In this document: positions 50,145-58,872 of the stretch, in pieces
Layout: each line of letters begins with the position of its first letter
How positions within the stretch are numbered: position 1 is the stretch's first letter
From: Streptomyces sp. LBL
Lineage (GTDB): Bacteria > Actinomycetota > Actinomycetes > Streptomycetales > Streptomycetaceae
DNA length: 64,000 nt
NCBI RefSeq assembly: GCF_029893585.1
Contig: NZ_JARXYX010000031.1
Location: 1 to 64,000 of the forward strand
Reading direction: 5' to 3'
Position numbers and translations under genes: made by a program
Notes under the pieces: generated by a model
What the model was told of the DNA's origin: nothing
What the model saw: the letters and a program-made list of their open reading frames with translations, nothing else
Databases searched by the model: none

Positions 50145-50260
50145 AATTCAGTCCCGTTGGCTTGAACCGAAGGTGACGTACAGACGTACTGGTGGTGGCA
50201 GGCTGGGCCTTCGGGCCCTGTTCGCCATGCCATCGCACGTCCGTACGGAAGGACCTCCGG

Positions 50261-52177
50261 GTGTCTCTCTTCACTCGCTCTCGTCACCTGCCCGACGCCG
50301 AGGGTGAGGGGGTACCGGACGGCGACAACACCCCTGCGACTGATGGGACGAGAGAGGACGATGCGGCTGGTGAGGGGTGCGGGGACGCCGACACGGCGCA
50401 GGAGACGGCCGTAGAGACGGCCGTAGAGACGAAAACAGCCGCGCCGGAGGAGTCGGACGACACCGCCGACGAGCCCGCGGAAGCGGCGGCCCAAGACCGG
50501 CCCGACCCCGGCGAGTCCCCTGGCTCCCTGAAACCCGGCTGGTTCGGATGGCGCCGCCGCTATCCCGGCGCCGCTCGCCGTGTGGCCGTAGGAACGAGCG
50601 TGCTGGCCGGTGCGGTGGTGCTCGCCACGCTGCTCATGCCCAACCGGCTCGACCGGATCTCGCTGCTCTCCTTCCTCCGCATGCCGGTCGAGGGGATCGT
50701 CCTGGCGTGTCTGCTGCTCGCGCTCCCGGGGAAGCCGCGGCGGATCACAGCCGTCGTCTCAGGCGTCTTCCTCGGGCTGTTCACCGTCCTGAAGTTCCTG
50801 GACATGGGCTTCCAGCAGTTCCTGGCCCGACCGTTCGACCTCGTCTTCGACTGGATCCTGCTGAACGACGCCGCGGACTTCGTCAGGGACTCGTTCGGCC
50901 GCTCGGGCGAGGTGGTCGCGGTAGTCGGGGCGATCGTCCTGCTGATCGCCGTCCTCACACTGAGCACGCTCGCGGTGGTGCGGCTGACGAACGTCATGGC
51001 CCGGCACCGTGAGGCGGCCGTCCCCACCATCCTCGTCCTCGGCACCGCGTGGGTCACCTGCTTCACGCTGGGCGTGCAGGTCGGCGGAGTCACGATCGCG
51101 ACCAAGGGCAACACCGAGTTCCTCGCCAACCGTGTGCAGAACGTGCGCAACGGCCTGGGCGACGCCAAGGTCTTCGAGAAGCAGGCCAGGGTCGACGCCT
51201 TCGCCGCCACCCCGCCGGACCAACTGCTGACCGGGCTGCGCGGCAAGGACGTCCTGTTCACCTTCGTGGAGAGCTACGGCCGTGTCGCCCTCGACGACCC
51301 GGCGATGGCGCCGAAGATGGACGCGACCCTGAAGGAGGGCACGAACCGGCTCAAGGCGGCCGGCTTCGCGTCGCGCAGCGCCTGGCTCAGGTCGCCGGTG
51401 GCGGGCGCCGGCAGCTGGCTCGCCCACTCGACGTTCCTGTCCGGCCTGTGGGTCAAGAACCAGCAGCGGTACCGGGCACTGACCACCGGCGACCGCGCGA
51501 CCCTCACCAGCTACTTCCAGAAGACCGGTGCCTGGCGCACCGTCGGCATCGTCCCCGGTGTACGCAAGGCCTGGCCCGAGGGCAAGTACTTCGGTCTCGA
51601 CCACATCTACGACTCCACACACCTCGGCTACCAGGGCCCGTACTTCAGCTGGACGCCCGTGCCGGATCAGTTCAGCATGGAGTCCTTCGAACGCCTGGAG
51701 CACGGCAAGAAGAACCGCGACCCGATCATGGCGGAGATCATCCTGGCGTCCAGCCACAATCCCTGGTCGCCCATCGCCCGCATGATCGACTGGGACAAGC
51801 TCGGCGACGGCTCGGTCTTCCACCAGATCAAGAAGGAGGGCAAGAACCCCACAGAGGTCTGGAAGAACCCGGAGAGCGTGCGCACGGAGTACCGGCGCGC
51901 CGTCGAGTACTCCGTGCGCAGCCTGACCGAGTGGGTCCAGCGCTACGGCGACAAGAACACGGTCCTCGTGTTTCTCGGCGACCACCAGCCGGTTCCGACC
52001 GTCACCGCGGGCAGCACCAGCAAGGACGTGCCGATCACGATCGTCGCCCACGACCAGAAGGTGCTCGACCGGATCTCCGACTGGGGCTGGACCGACGGCC
52101 TGAAGCCCGCGGCGAAGGCACCGGAGTGGGGCATGGACACGTTCCGCGACCGCTTCATGACCGCGTACTCCAAGTAA
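50261..52177 (+). CDS. Membrane-bound sulfatase/alkaline-phosphatase-fold protein
   Basis: A 638-residue membrane protein. A 100-residue acidic N-terminal tail precedes four or five hydrophobic helices (to about residue 275) and an extracellular alkaline-phosphatase-superfamily domain. Recognised elements are GKDVLFTFVESYGRVALDDP (metal-type Glu/Ser), SWLAHSTFLSGLWV and VLVFLGDHQPVPTVTAGSTS. It resembles LtaS/phosphoglycerol transferases and Streptomyces sulfatase-like proteins, so it may modify cell-wall polymers or lipids. The GTG at 50261 has AAGGA 8 nt upstream. A 11-bp-stem terminator follows. Confidence 0.88.
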   Translation: MSLFTRSRHLPDAEGEGVPDGDNTPATDGTREDDAAGEGCGDADTAQETAVETAVETKTAAPEESDDTADEPAEAAAQDRPDPGESPGSLKPGWFGWRRRYPGAARRVAVGTSVLAGAVVLATLLMPNRLDRISLLSFLRMPVEGIVLACLLLALPGKPRRITAVVSGVFLGLFTVLKFLDMGFQQFLARPFDLVFDWILLNDAADFVRDSFGRSGEVVAVVGAIVLLIAVLTLSTLAVVRLTNVMARHREAAVPTILVLGTAWVTCFTLGVQVGGVTIATKGNTEFLANRVQNVRNGLGDAKVFEKQARVDAFAATPPDQLLTGLRGKDVLFTFVESYGRVALDDPAMAPKMDATLKEGTNRLKAAGFASRSAWLRSPVAGAGSWLAHSTFLSGLWVKNQQRYRALTTGDRATLTSYFQKTGAWRTVGIVPGVRKAWPEGKYFGLDHIYDSTHLGYQGPYFSWTPVPDQFSMESFERLEHGKKNRDPIMAEIILASSHNPWSPIARMIDWDKLGDGSVFHQIKKEGKNPTEVWKNPESVRTEYRRAVEYSVRSLTEWVQRYGDKNTVLVFLGDHQPVPTVTAGSTSKDVPITIVAHDQKVLDRISDWGWTDGLKPAAKAPEWGMDTFRDRFMTAYSK

Positions 52178-52192
52178 GGGCTCACGCCCCCA

Positions 52193-52238
52193 GGAACGCC
52201 CCCCATGTGGTCCCACCACACCGGACCGGGGGCGTTCC
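52193..52238 (+). terminator. Hairpin terminator after the sulfatase-like gene
   Basis: GGAACGCCCCC (52193-52203) and GGGGGCGTTCC (52228-52238) form a perfect 11-bp stem. The 24-nt loop contains the smaller dyad TGGTCCCACCA. It starts 16 nt after the stop codon. Confidence 0.85.
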
Positions 52239-52340
52239 GCTGTTCGCCGATGTCTCGCCGGAACAAAGTTCCTCGAAGAAATGCCGGGCCGTCCCCTTGC
52301 CTGGGCGAGGAGCCCCCGGATCACTGATCTACAGCAACTC

Positions 52341-52356
52341 GACCGAATGATCGGTC
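52341..52356. promoter_or_regulatory. GACCGA-ATGA-TCGGTC palindrome
   Basis: A perfect 6-bp-arm inverted repeat of TetR-operator type lies in the spacer between two convergent genes. A ribosome-site-like GAGGGAG and ATG at 52402 follow, but the frame (MTRGAELLG) stops after nine codons. It may be the promoter of a deleted gene. Confidence 0.45.
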
Positions 52357-52451
52357 ACCCGGATTGCCGTGACAGGTGGGACAGGCGAGGGAGCGGTGGG
52401 CATGACGCGCGGGGCGGAGCTACTGGGCTGATTCTGCCGCTTGTCGCGGCA

Positions 52452-53951
52452 TCAGCTGCCGGAAAACCGGTCCCTGAGCTCCCGTTTGAGGATCTTTCCG
52501 CTCGCGTTGCGCGGCAGCTCGTCCACGAACACGATCCGCTTGGGCGCCTTGAAGGGGGCGAGTTTCTCGCGGGCGTGGGCGATGAGGTCCTCTTCCGTGA
52601 CCTCGCCGCGCGGGACGACGACCGCGGTGACCGCCTCGATCCAGCGGTCGTCGGGGAGGCCGATCACGGCGACCTCGGCGACGGACTCGTGGGAGTACAG
52701 GGCGTCCTCGACCTGGCGTGAAGCGACCAGTACACCACCGGAGTTGATGACGTCCTTCACCCGGTCGACGATGGTGAAGAAGCCGTGGGCGTCGCGCACC
52801 GCGAGGTCGCCGGAGTGGAACCAGCCGTCGCGGAAGGCCTCGGCGGTCTCCTCGGGCTTGTCCCAGTAGCCCTCGCACAGCTGCGGGGAGCGGTAGACGA
52901 TTTCGCCGGAGGTGCCGTCGGGAACGTCATTGCCGTCCTCGTCGACCACCCGTGCGTCCACGAAGAGGACGGGCCGGCCGCAGGAGTCCATCCGGCCCTT
53001 GTGCTCGTCGGGGGCGAGGACGGTGGCCAGCGGGCCGATCTCGCTCTGGCCGAAGCAGTTGTAGAAGGCCAGCTTCGGGAGCCGTTCGCGCAGGCGTTCC
53101 AGGACGGGCACCGGCATGATCGACGCGCCGTAGTACGCCTTGCGCAGTCCACTCAGGTCACGGGACGGAAAGTCCCCACGATTCGCCAGCGCGATCCACA
53201 CCGTGGGAGGTGCGAACAGGCTGTCCGCACGGCCGTCCTCGATCAGGTCGAAGAGCCGGTCACCGTCCGGGACGTCGAGGATGATGTTCGTGGCGCCGAC
53301 CGCGAGGTACGGCAGCAGGAACACATGCATCTGCGCCGAGTGGTACAGCGGCAGCGAGTGCACCGGACGGTCGCCCGCGCTGAGGTCGAGGGCGGTGATC
53401 GCGCTCAGGTACTCGTGCACCAGGGCGCGGTGGGTCATCATCGCGCCCTTCGGCAGGGCCGTCGTCCCGGAGGTGTACAGCAGCTGCACCAGGTCCTCGC
53501 CGCGCGACTCCGGCCCGTCGTACGCCGGCGTCGAGGCCAGAAGTGTCAGCAGCGAGTCGTCGGCGTCGCGCAGGGGCAACGTGCGGACGCCGCCGGGGAG
53601 CCGACCGGCGAGGTCCGGATCCGCGAGGACCAGGGAACTGCCGGACTGGCCGACGATGTACGCGAGGTCGTCGCCGGTCAGGTTCTGGTTGACCGGCACA
53701 TGCACCAGGCCCGCCCGGGCGCAGGCGAGGAAGCCGATCAGATAGGCGTCCGAGTTGTGGCCGTACGCGCCGACCCGGTCGCCGGGGGCGAGCCCCTGGT
53801 CGAGCAGGACGCTCGCCGCCCGGGAGACGGCCTCGTCGAGTTCGTCGTACGTCCAGGCGCGATCGGCGTACTCCACCGCCACCCGTGCCGGAGTGCGCCG
53901 GGCGCTGCGACGCAGCACCCCGTCGACCGTGCTGCCGTGTCCTGGCGTCAT
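52452..53951 (-). CDS. Acyl-CoA synthetase (AMP-dependent ligase)
   Basis: A 499-residue adenylate-forming ligase. The P-loop is LLYTSGTTALPKGAMMTHRA, motif 2 YNCFGQSEIGPLAT, the hinge DRVKDVINSGGVLVASRQVE and the catalytic Lys in NASGKILKRELRDRF. It differs from both other ligases in the window, so it probably has another acid substrate. The ATG at 53951 (MTPGHGSTVDG) is favoured over the longer frame. It is a single gene, convergent with the sulfatase-like gene, and has no copy of the shared palindrome in its upstream region. Confidence 0.9.
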   Translation of the reverse strand: MTPGHGSTVDGVLRRSARRTPARVAVEYADRAWTYDELDEAVSRAASVLLDQGLAPGDRVGAYGHNSDAYLIGFLACARAGLVHVPVNQNLTGDDLAYIVGQSGSSLVLADPDLAGRLPGGVRTLPLRDADDSLLTLLASTPAYDGPESRGEDLVQLLYTSGTTALPKGAMMTHRALVHEYLSAITALDLSAGDRPVHSLPLYHSAQMHVFLLPYLAVGATNIILDVPDGDRLFDLIEDGRADSLFAPPTVWIALANRGDFPSRDLSGLRKAYYGASIMPVPVLERLRERLPKLAFYNCFGQSEIGPLATVLAPDEHKGRMDSCGRPVLFVDARVVDEDGNDVPDGTSGEIVYRSPQLCEGYWDKPEETAEAFRDGWFHSGDLAVRDAHGFFTIVDRVKDVINSGGVLVASRQVEDALYSHESVAEVAVIGLPDDRWIEAVTAVVVPRGEVTEEDLIAHAREKLAPFKAPKRIVFVDELPRNASGKILKRELRDRFSGS

Positions 53952-54266
53952 GACACATGATCTTCGGCCCGGCACGCAGGCAGGTCAAGCGAACGCCCTG
54001 GGTTTCACCACGGTCCTCGCGGAGGCGGGCGCCGAACCACGGGCGGCCGGCGATCGCTCCCAGCTCGGCTGCCGGCCCGGCTCGCGGCCTGCGGAGCACC
54101 AGTTCGTCGTACCCGTACGGGCCCGGCCGATGGCTCCGGTGACGCCCGCGACGGGACACGCGTGACGACTCCTGATGCCGGGCCCCGGCGTCCTGGGTTC
54201 CCGGGGCGCTTCGGCATCAGAACGGGTGAGGGCGCCGCCGCGTGACACCTCGATCGGGTATGCCCG
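53952..54266. other. 315-bp gap, nothing recognised
   Basis: No frame with a ribosome site and family resemblance, no repeat and no convincing hairpin were seen between the two minus-strand acyl-CoA ligase genes. It should contain the promoter of the 52452-53951 gene. Confidence 0.5.
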
Positions 54267-55820
54267 TCATACGGGGCGGGTGCGGCCCTCCCAGTACGGT
54301 TCCCGCAGGCGCCGCTTGTACAGCTTGCCGTTGGGGTCGCGGGGCATCTCGGCGATGAAGTCGACGCTCTTGGGTCGCTTGTACCCGGCGAGTTGCTCGG
54401 CACAGTGGTCGAGGAGCGCGGCGGTGAGGGCAGGGCCGGGCTCGTGTCCGGGGGCCGGTTCGACGACCGCCTTGACCTCCTCTCCCCAGTCGTCGTGCGG
54501 GATGCCGAAGGCTGCGGCGTCCGCGACGGCGGGGTGGGCGAGCAGCGCGGACTCGATCTCGGCCGGGTAGATGTTGACCCCGCCCGAGATGATCATGTCG
54601 ATCTTGCGGTCGCGGAGGAACAGGTAGCCGTCCTCGTCGAGGCAGCCGAGGTCGCCGACGGTGAAGAAGTCGCCGATGCGGTTCTTCTCCGTCTTGGCCT
54701 CGTCCTTGTGGTACGAGAATCCGCCGGTGTTCATCTTCAGGTAGACGGTGCCCAGTTCGCCGGGCGGGAGCCGGTTGCCGTCGTCGTCGAAGATCGCGAG
54801 TTCGCTGATGGGCCAGGCCTTGCCGACGGTGCCGGGCTTCTTCAGCCAGTCCTCGGCGGTCGCGAAGGCCCCGCCGCCCTCGCTGGCCGCGTAGTACTCC
54901 TCCACACAGTTGCCCCACCAGCCGATCATGGCCCGTTTGACGTGGTCGGGGCAGGGGGCCGCACCGTGGATGGCGTGGCGCATGGAGGAGACGTCGTAGC
55001 GCGCCCTGATGCCGTCCGGGAGTGCCAGCAGGCGGTGGAACTGGGTCGGGACCATATGGGTGTGGGTGCAGTCGTGGGTGTCGATGAGGCGGAGCATCTC
55101 CTCGGGCGTCCACTTGTCCATCAGGACCAGAAGGTGGCCGATGTGCAGGGACGCGCCCGCGAACTGGAGTACGGCCGTGTGGTACAGCGGCGAGCAGACG
55201 AGGTGCACGTTGTCGTCGAACGGGCGGATGCCGAAAATGCCGAGGAAGCCGCCGAGGTAGGCCTCCTCGGGCTGCTTGCCGAGCAGCGGGCGCCGGATGC
55301 CGCGCGGGCGGCCGGTGGTGCCCGAGGTGTAGTTCATGACCCAGCCGAGGGTGCGGTCGGCGGGCGCCGACTCCGGTTGTCCGTCGAGGAGTTCGGCGTA
55401 CGGCCGGAAGCCCTCGACCGTGCCGACGGCGTACCGGTGGGTGGCGGGAAGGCCGGCCTCGTCGGCGGCGTGCCGGGCGGCACCCGCGAAGCGTTCGTGG
55501 GCGAGGAGCACCTTCGCGCCGGAGTCGGCGACGATCCAGGCGATCTCGGGGCCGACCAGGTGGTGGTTGACCGGGACGAGGTAGAAGCCGGCCTGGGCGG
55601 CGGCGAGATACGCGGCGAAGAACTCCGGCCCGTTGGGCAGGACGACCGCGAAGGCGTCGCCGCGTTCCAGTCCGGCCGCGCGCAGCCCGTGCACGAGGCG
55701 GTTGGTGGCGGCGTGCAGGCGTCCGGCGGTCCACGGTTCACCGTCCGGCGCGATGAGGACGGTTCGGTCCGGGTCGGCGGTGGCCTGGGCCCAGAAGCCC
55801 ACGGGAGGTGTACCGGTCAC
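54267..55820 (-). CDS. Acyl-CoA synthetase (FadD-type)
   Basis: A 517-residue adenylate-forming ligase. The P-loop is MNYTSGTTGRPRGIRRPL, motif 2 EEYYAASEGGGAF, the hinge RDRKIDMIISGGVNIYPAEI and the catalytic Lys in PNGKLYKRRLREPYW. It is most like the FadD group that activates bulky or cyclic acids. The GTG start overlaps the upstream nitronate-monooxygenase-like stop by 4 nt (GTGA), so the two are co-translated. With the operator at 56969 it belongs to the same predicted regulon as the crotonase and FadD19-like genes. Confidence 0.92.
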   Translation of the reverse strand: MTGTPPVGFWAQATADPDRTVLIAPDGEPWTAGRLHAATNRLVHGLRAAGLERGDAFAVVLPNGPEFFAAYLAAAQAGFYLVPVNHHLVGPEIAWIVADSGAKVLLAHERFAGAARHAADEAGLPATHRYAVGTVEGFRPYAELLDGQPESAPADRTLGWVMNYTSGTTGRPRGIRRPLLGKQPEEAYLGGFLGIFGIRPFDDNVHLVCSPLYHTAVLQFAGASLHIGHLLVLMDKWTPEEMLRLIDTHDCTHTHMVPTQFHRLLALPDGIRARYDVSSMRHAIHGAAPCPDHVKRAMIGWWGNCVEEYYAASEGGGAFATAEDWLKKPGTVGKAWPISELAIFDDDGNRLPPGELGTVYLKMNTGGFSYHKDEAKTEKNRIGDFFTVGDLGCLDEDGYLFLRDRKIDMIISGGVNIYPAEIESALLAHPAVADAAAFGIPHDDWGEEVKAVVEPAPGHEPGPALTAALLDHCAEQLAGYKRPKSVDFIAEMPRDPNGKLYKRRLREPYWEGRTRPV

Positions 55821-56926
55821 TGGCCGCTCCTTCCGGCGATGCGGTTGATGCGGTCCACGGCCCGCTCGAAGCCCCGGGTGAGGTCGTCGAAGACGGCCTG
55901 GACGCTGCGTTCGCTGGTCATCCGGCCGACGATCTGGCCGACGGGTGTGCCCAGCAGTGGTTCGACCTCGTACTTCTGGATGCGTGAGACGGCCTCGGCG
56001 ACCAGCAGCCCCTGTAGGGGCATCGGAAGGGTGCCGGGCCCGTCGGGGTCGTCCCAGGCGTCGGTCCACTCGGTGCGCAGCTGACGTGCCGGTTTCCCGG
56101 TGAGGGCGCGGGAGCGGACGGTGTCGCCGGAACCGGCGGCGAGCAGTTTGCGGGTCAGTGCGGGCGAGTGCATGTCGGCTTCGGTGGTGGTCAGCCACAG
56201 GGAGCCCAGCCACACACCCTGGGCGCCGAGTGCCAGTGCCGCCGCCACCTGCGGGCCGCTTCCGATCCCTCCGGCCGACAGTACGGGCAGCGGGTCGACG
56301 GCCTCGACGACCTCGGGCGTGAGCACCATGGAGGCGATCTCGCCGGTGTGGCCGCCGGCCTCGTAGCCCTGGGCCACCACGATGTCGATGCCCGCCTCCT
56401 GATGCTTGCGGGCATGCCGGGCGCTGCCCGCGAGCGCGGCGACGAGTACGTCCTGGTCGTGGGCGCGGGCCACCACGTCGGCGGGCGGGGAGCCGAGGGC
56501 GTTGGCGAGCAGCCGTATCGGATAGTCGAAGGCGACGTCGAGCTGGGAGCGGGCGACCTGCTCCATCCAGCCGGTGATGCGCCACCCGGAGGCCTCGCCC
56601 GCGGCGAGTTCGGCCACGCCGTGCTTGGCGAGGGTGTCCTGGACGAACTGCCGATGCGCCTCGGGGATCATCGCCTCGACCTCGGCCTCGGTGACCCCCT
56701 CGACCTTCTTCGCGGGCATGACGACATCGAGGCCGTACGGCTTCCCGTCGACATGTGCCTCGATCCAGTCGAGGTCGCGGGTGAGGTCGTCGGGGGCCGT
56801 GTAGCGAACCGCGCCGAGCACTCCGAAGCCGCCGGCCCGGCTGATGGCCGCGGCGACGGCGGGGAACGGCGTGAAGCCGAAGACGGCGTGCTCGACTCCC
56901 AGGGTTTTGCTCAGCTCCGTCTGCAT
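55817..56926 (-). CDS. Nitronate monooxygenase-like flavoprotein
   Basis: A 369-residue FMN-dependent TIM-barrel enzyme of the 2-nitropropane-dioxygenase/NMO family. Characteristic blocks are FTPFPAVAAAISRAGGFGVL, VAQGYEAGGHTGEIASMVLT with the catalytic-type His, VLSAGGIGSGPQVAAALALG and GAQGVWLGSLWLTT for FMN phosphate. Related genes lie in actinobacterial steroid-degradation clusters, where some are enoyl reductase-like or remain of unknown role. It is first in a two-gene operon with an acyl-CoA ligase, and a shared palindrome lies 43 bp upstream. Confidence 0.9.
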   Translation of the reverse strand: MQTELSKTLGVEHAVFGFTPFPAVAAAISRAGGFGVLGAVRYTAPDDLTRDLDWIEAHVDGKPYGLDVVMPAKKVEGVTEAEVEAMIPEAHRQFVQDTLAKHGVAELAAGEASGWRITGWMEQVARSQLDVAFDYPIRLLANALGSPPADVVARAHDQDVLVAALAGSARHARKHQEAGIDIVVAQGYEAGGHTGEIASMVLTPEVVEAVDPLPVLSAGGIGSGPQVAAALALGAQGVWLGSLWLTTTEADMHSPALTRKLLAAGSGDTVRSRALTGKPARQLRTEWTDAWDDPDGPGTLPMPLQGLLVAEAVSRIQKYEVEPLLGTPVGQIVGRMTSERSVQAVFDDLTRGFERAVDRINRIAGRSGQ

Positions 56927-56968
56927 GGGCGCAGAATGCCGCAGTCCTGCGGACGACGGAAGAGTTTT

Positions 56969-56985
56969 TCTGATGCTCCGTCAGA
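56969..56985. promoter_or_regulatory. Second 17-bp palindrome (TCTGAT-N5-GTCAGA)
   Basis: TCTGATGCTCCGTCAGA matches the palindrome at 48409-48425 in both arms except one base, with the same spacing and the same flanks (AGAGTTTT before, TTTCT after). The five central bases differ, as expected for an operator rather than a duplication. It lies 43 bp upstream of the nitronate-monooxygenase-like start. Confidence 0.75.
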
Positions 56986-57082
56986 TTTCTCGGCGCCCGC
57001 ACGCTTCATCGACAAAGAAGCACCCTCTGACACGGCCCCTGACACGGATGCAGCGAAGTCGTGTACCGATGCGGGGACATCC

Positions 57083-58651
57083 TCAGTCGTCGCCGGACTC
57101 CAGCACCGCCATCGCCGCGTTGTGTCCCGGCACCCCGCTCACCCCTCCCCCGCGCACCGCACCCGCCCCGCACAGCAACACGTTCGCGTGCCGGGTCTCC
57201 ACGCCCCAGCGGCCGGTGCCCGCCTCGGCGTACGGCCAGGACAGCTCGCGGTGGAAGATGTTGCCGGCGGGGAGACGGAGGTCCCGCTCCAGGTCGAGCG
57301 GGGTCTTCGCCTCGATGCAGGGCCGTCCGTCGGCGTCGGTGGCCAGGCAGTCGGCGAGGGGCTCGGCGAGGTGGGCGTCCAGCTGGGCGAGGGTGGACTG
57401 CAGGAGTTCGTCGCGTACGGAGTCGTTGTCCCGGTCGAAGAGCCGGGCCGGGGTGTGCAGACCGAACAACGTCAGGGTCTGGTAGCCGTGTTCGGCCAGC
57501 TCTGGGCCGAGGATGGTCGGGTCGGTGAGCGAGTGGCAGTAGATCTCGGAGGGCGGGGCGGCGGGCAGTTCGCCGGAGGCGGCCTGGGCGTGGGCGGTGG
57601 CCAGTTGCTCGTAGCCCTCGGCGATGTGGAAGGTGCCGGAGAACGCCTCCCGGGGGTCGACGGAGTCGTCGCGCAGCCTCGGCAGCCGCTTGAGGAGCAT
57701 GTTCACCTTGAGCTGGGCTCCCTCGGCGGGGGCGGGGGGCTCGTCGCCGGTGAGAGCGGCCAGTTCCTGCGGGGAGGCGTTGACCAGGACGTGCCGGGCG
57801 GCGACCGTGCTCTCCCCGTCGGCGGTCCGGTAGGTGACCTCGGCGGAGCGCCCGTCCGTGTCGATACGGACGGCCTCGCGTCCGGTGGCCAGGACGGCGC
57901 CGGCCGAGCGGGCCGCGGTGGCCAGGGCGTCGGTGAGGGCGCCCATGCCGCCGACGGGGACGTCCCAGGCGCCGGTGCCGCCGCCGATGACGTGGTAGAG
58001 GAAGCAGCGGTTCTGCGACAGGGAGGGGTCGTGGGCGTCGGCGAAGGTGCCGATGAGGGCGTCGGTGAGAACCACACCCCGCACCAGGTCGTCGGCGAAG
58101 CGGTCCTCGATCGCCGCGCCGATCGGTTCCTCGAAGAGGGTCCGCCAGGCCTCCTCGTCGTCGATGCGGTCGCGCAACTCGTCGCGGGTGGGCAGCGGTT
58201 CGGTGAAGGTCGGGAAGACCCGCTGGGCGACGCGGCCGGTCATGACGTAGAAGCGCTGCCAGGACTCGTACTCGTGGGTGCCGCCGGTGAACCGGGCGAA
58301 GGCCTCCCGGGTGCGTCGCTCGCCGCCGCCGACCAACAGGCCGGTCGGCCGACCGGCTCGCTCGACGGGGGTGTACGACGAGACGCTGCGCGTGCGGACG
58401 CGGAAGTCCAGGCCGAGGTCCCGCACGATCTTCTTCGGCAACAGGCTGACCAGGTACGAGTAACGCGACAGCCGCGCGTCCACGCCGGCGAACGGGCGGG
58501 TGGAGACGGCGGCGCCGCCGGTGCGGTCCAGCCGCTCCAGCACCAGCACGGAGCGTCCCGCCCGGGCCAGATAGGCGGCGGCGACAAGGCCGTTGTGGCC
58601 GCCGCCGATCACTACGACGTCGTACGTCCGGTGTCCCTCGAGTGCAGGCAT
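57083..58651 (-). CDS. Phytoene-desaturase-like FAD oxidoreductase
   Basis: A 522-residue FAD/NAD(P)-binding oxidoreductase of the PYROXD2/CrtI-like group. The N-terminal dinucleotide motif is DVVVIGGGHNGLVAAAYLAR and the FAD-contact helix LVLERLDRTGGAAV. The middle has YHVIGGGTGAWDVPVGGMGA and the C-terminal FAD motif LLCGAGAVRGGGVSGVPGHN. Members are usually of unknown substrate; no carotenoid genes are nearby. The start is the ATG at 58651 or the in-frame GTG at 58666; neither has a good ribosome site. It is a single gene. Confidence 0.9.
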   Translation of the reverse strand: MPALEGHRTYDVVVIGGGHNGLVAAAYLARAGRSVLVLERLDRTGGAAVSTRPFAGVDARLSRYSYLVSLLPKKIVRDLGLDFRVRTRSVSSYTPVERAGRPTGLLVGGGERRTREAFARFTGGTHEYESWQRFYVMTGRVAQRVFPTFTEPLPTRDELRDRIDDEEAWRTLFEEPIGAAIEDRFADDLVRGVVLTDALIGTFADAHDPSLSQNRCFLYHVIGGGTGAWDVPVGGMGALTDALATAARSAGAVLATGREAVRIDTDGRSAEVTYRTADGESTVAARHVLVNASPQELAALTGDEPPAPAEGAQLKVNMLLKRLPRLRDDSVDPREAFSGTFHIAEGYEQLATAHAQAASGELPAAPPSEIYCHSLTDPTILGPELAEHGYQTLTLFGLHTPARLFDRDNDSVRDELLQSTLAQLDAHLAEPLADCLATDADGRPCIEAKTPLDLERDLRLPAGNIFHRELSWPYAEAGTGRWGVETRHANVLLCGAGAVRGGGVSGVPGHNAAMAVLESGDD

Positions 58652-58737
58652 GGTTCTTGGTAACACGGAGTGATCCAGATCGGCCAGAGATGCACCGCGT
58701 CAGGGCCGACGGGCTCAGGTGCGGCGGCGGCCCGGCG

Positions 58738-58848
58738 GTCCGCGGCAGGAGGTGCCGCGGGCGCCCCCGAGGTCCGCGGCAGGAGGTACGGCGGCTGCCC
58801 CGCACCCCATGGCGGGAGGTACGGCGGCTGCCCCGCGCCCCATGGCGG
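58738..58848. repeat. 33-bp tandem repeat with shorter related units
   Basis: A 33-bp unit starting GAGGTACGGCGGCTGCCCCG occurs at 58783 and 58816 with one difference, and a partial third copy begins at 58849. Just before, GGTCCGCGGCAGGAGGT appears twice. All lie in the 221-bp spacer between the oxidoreductase start and the kinase gene's end. Confidence 0.85.
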
Positions 58849-58872
58849 GAGGCACCGCGGGCGCCCCCGCGG

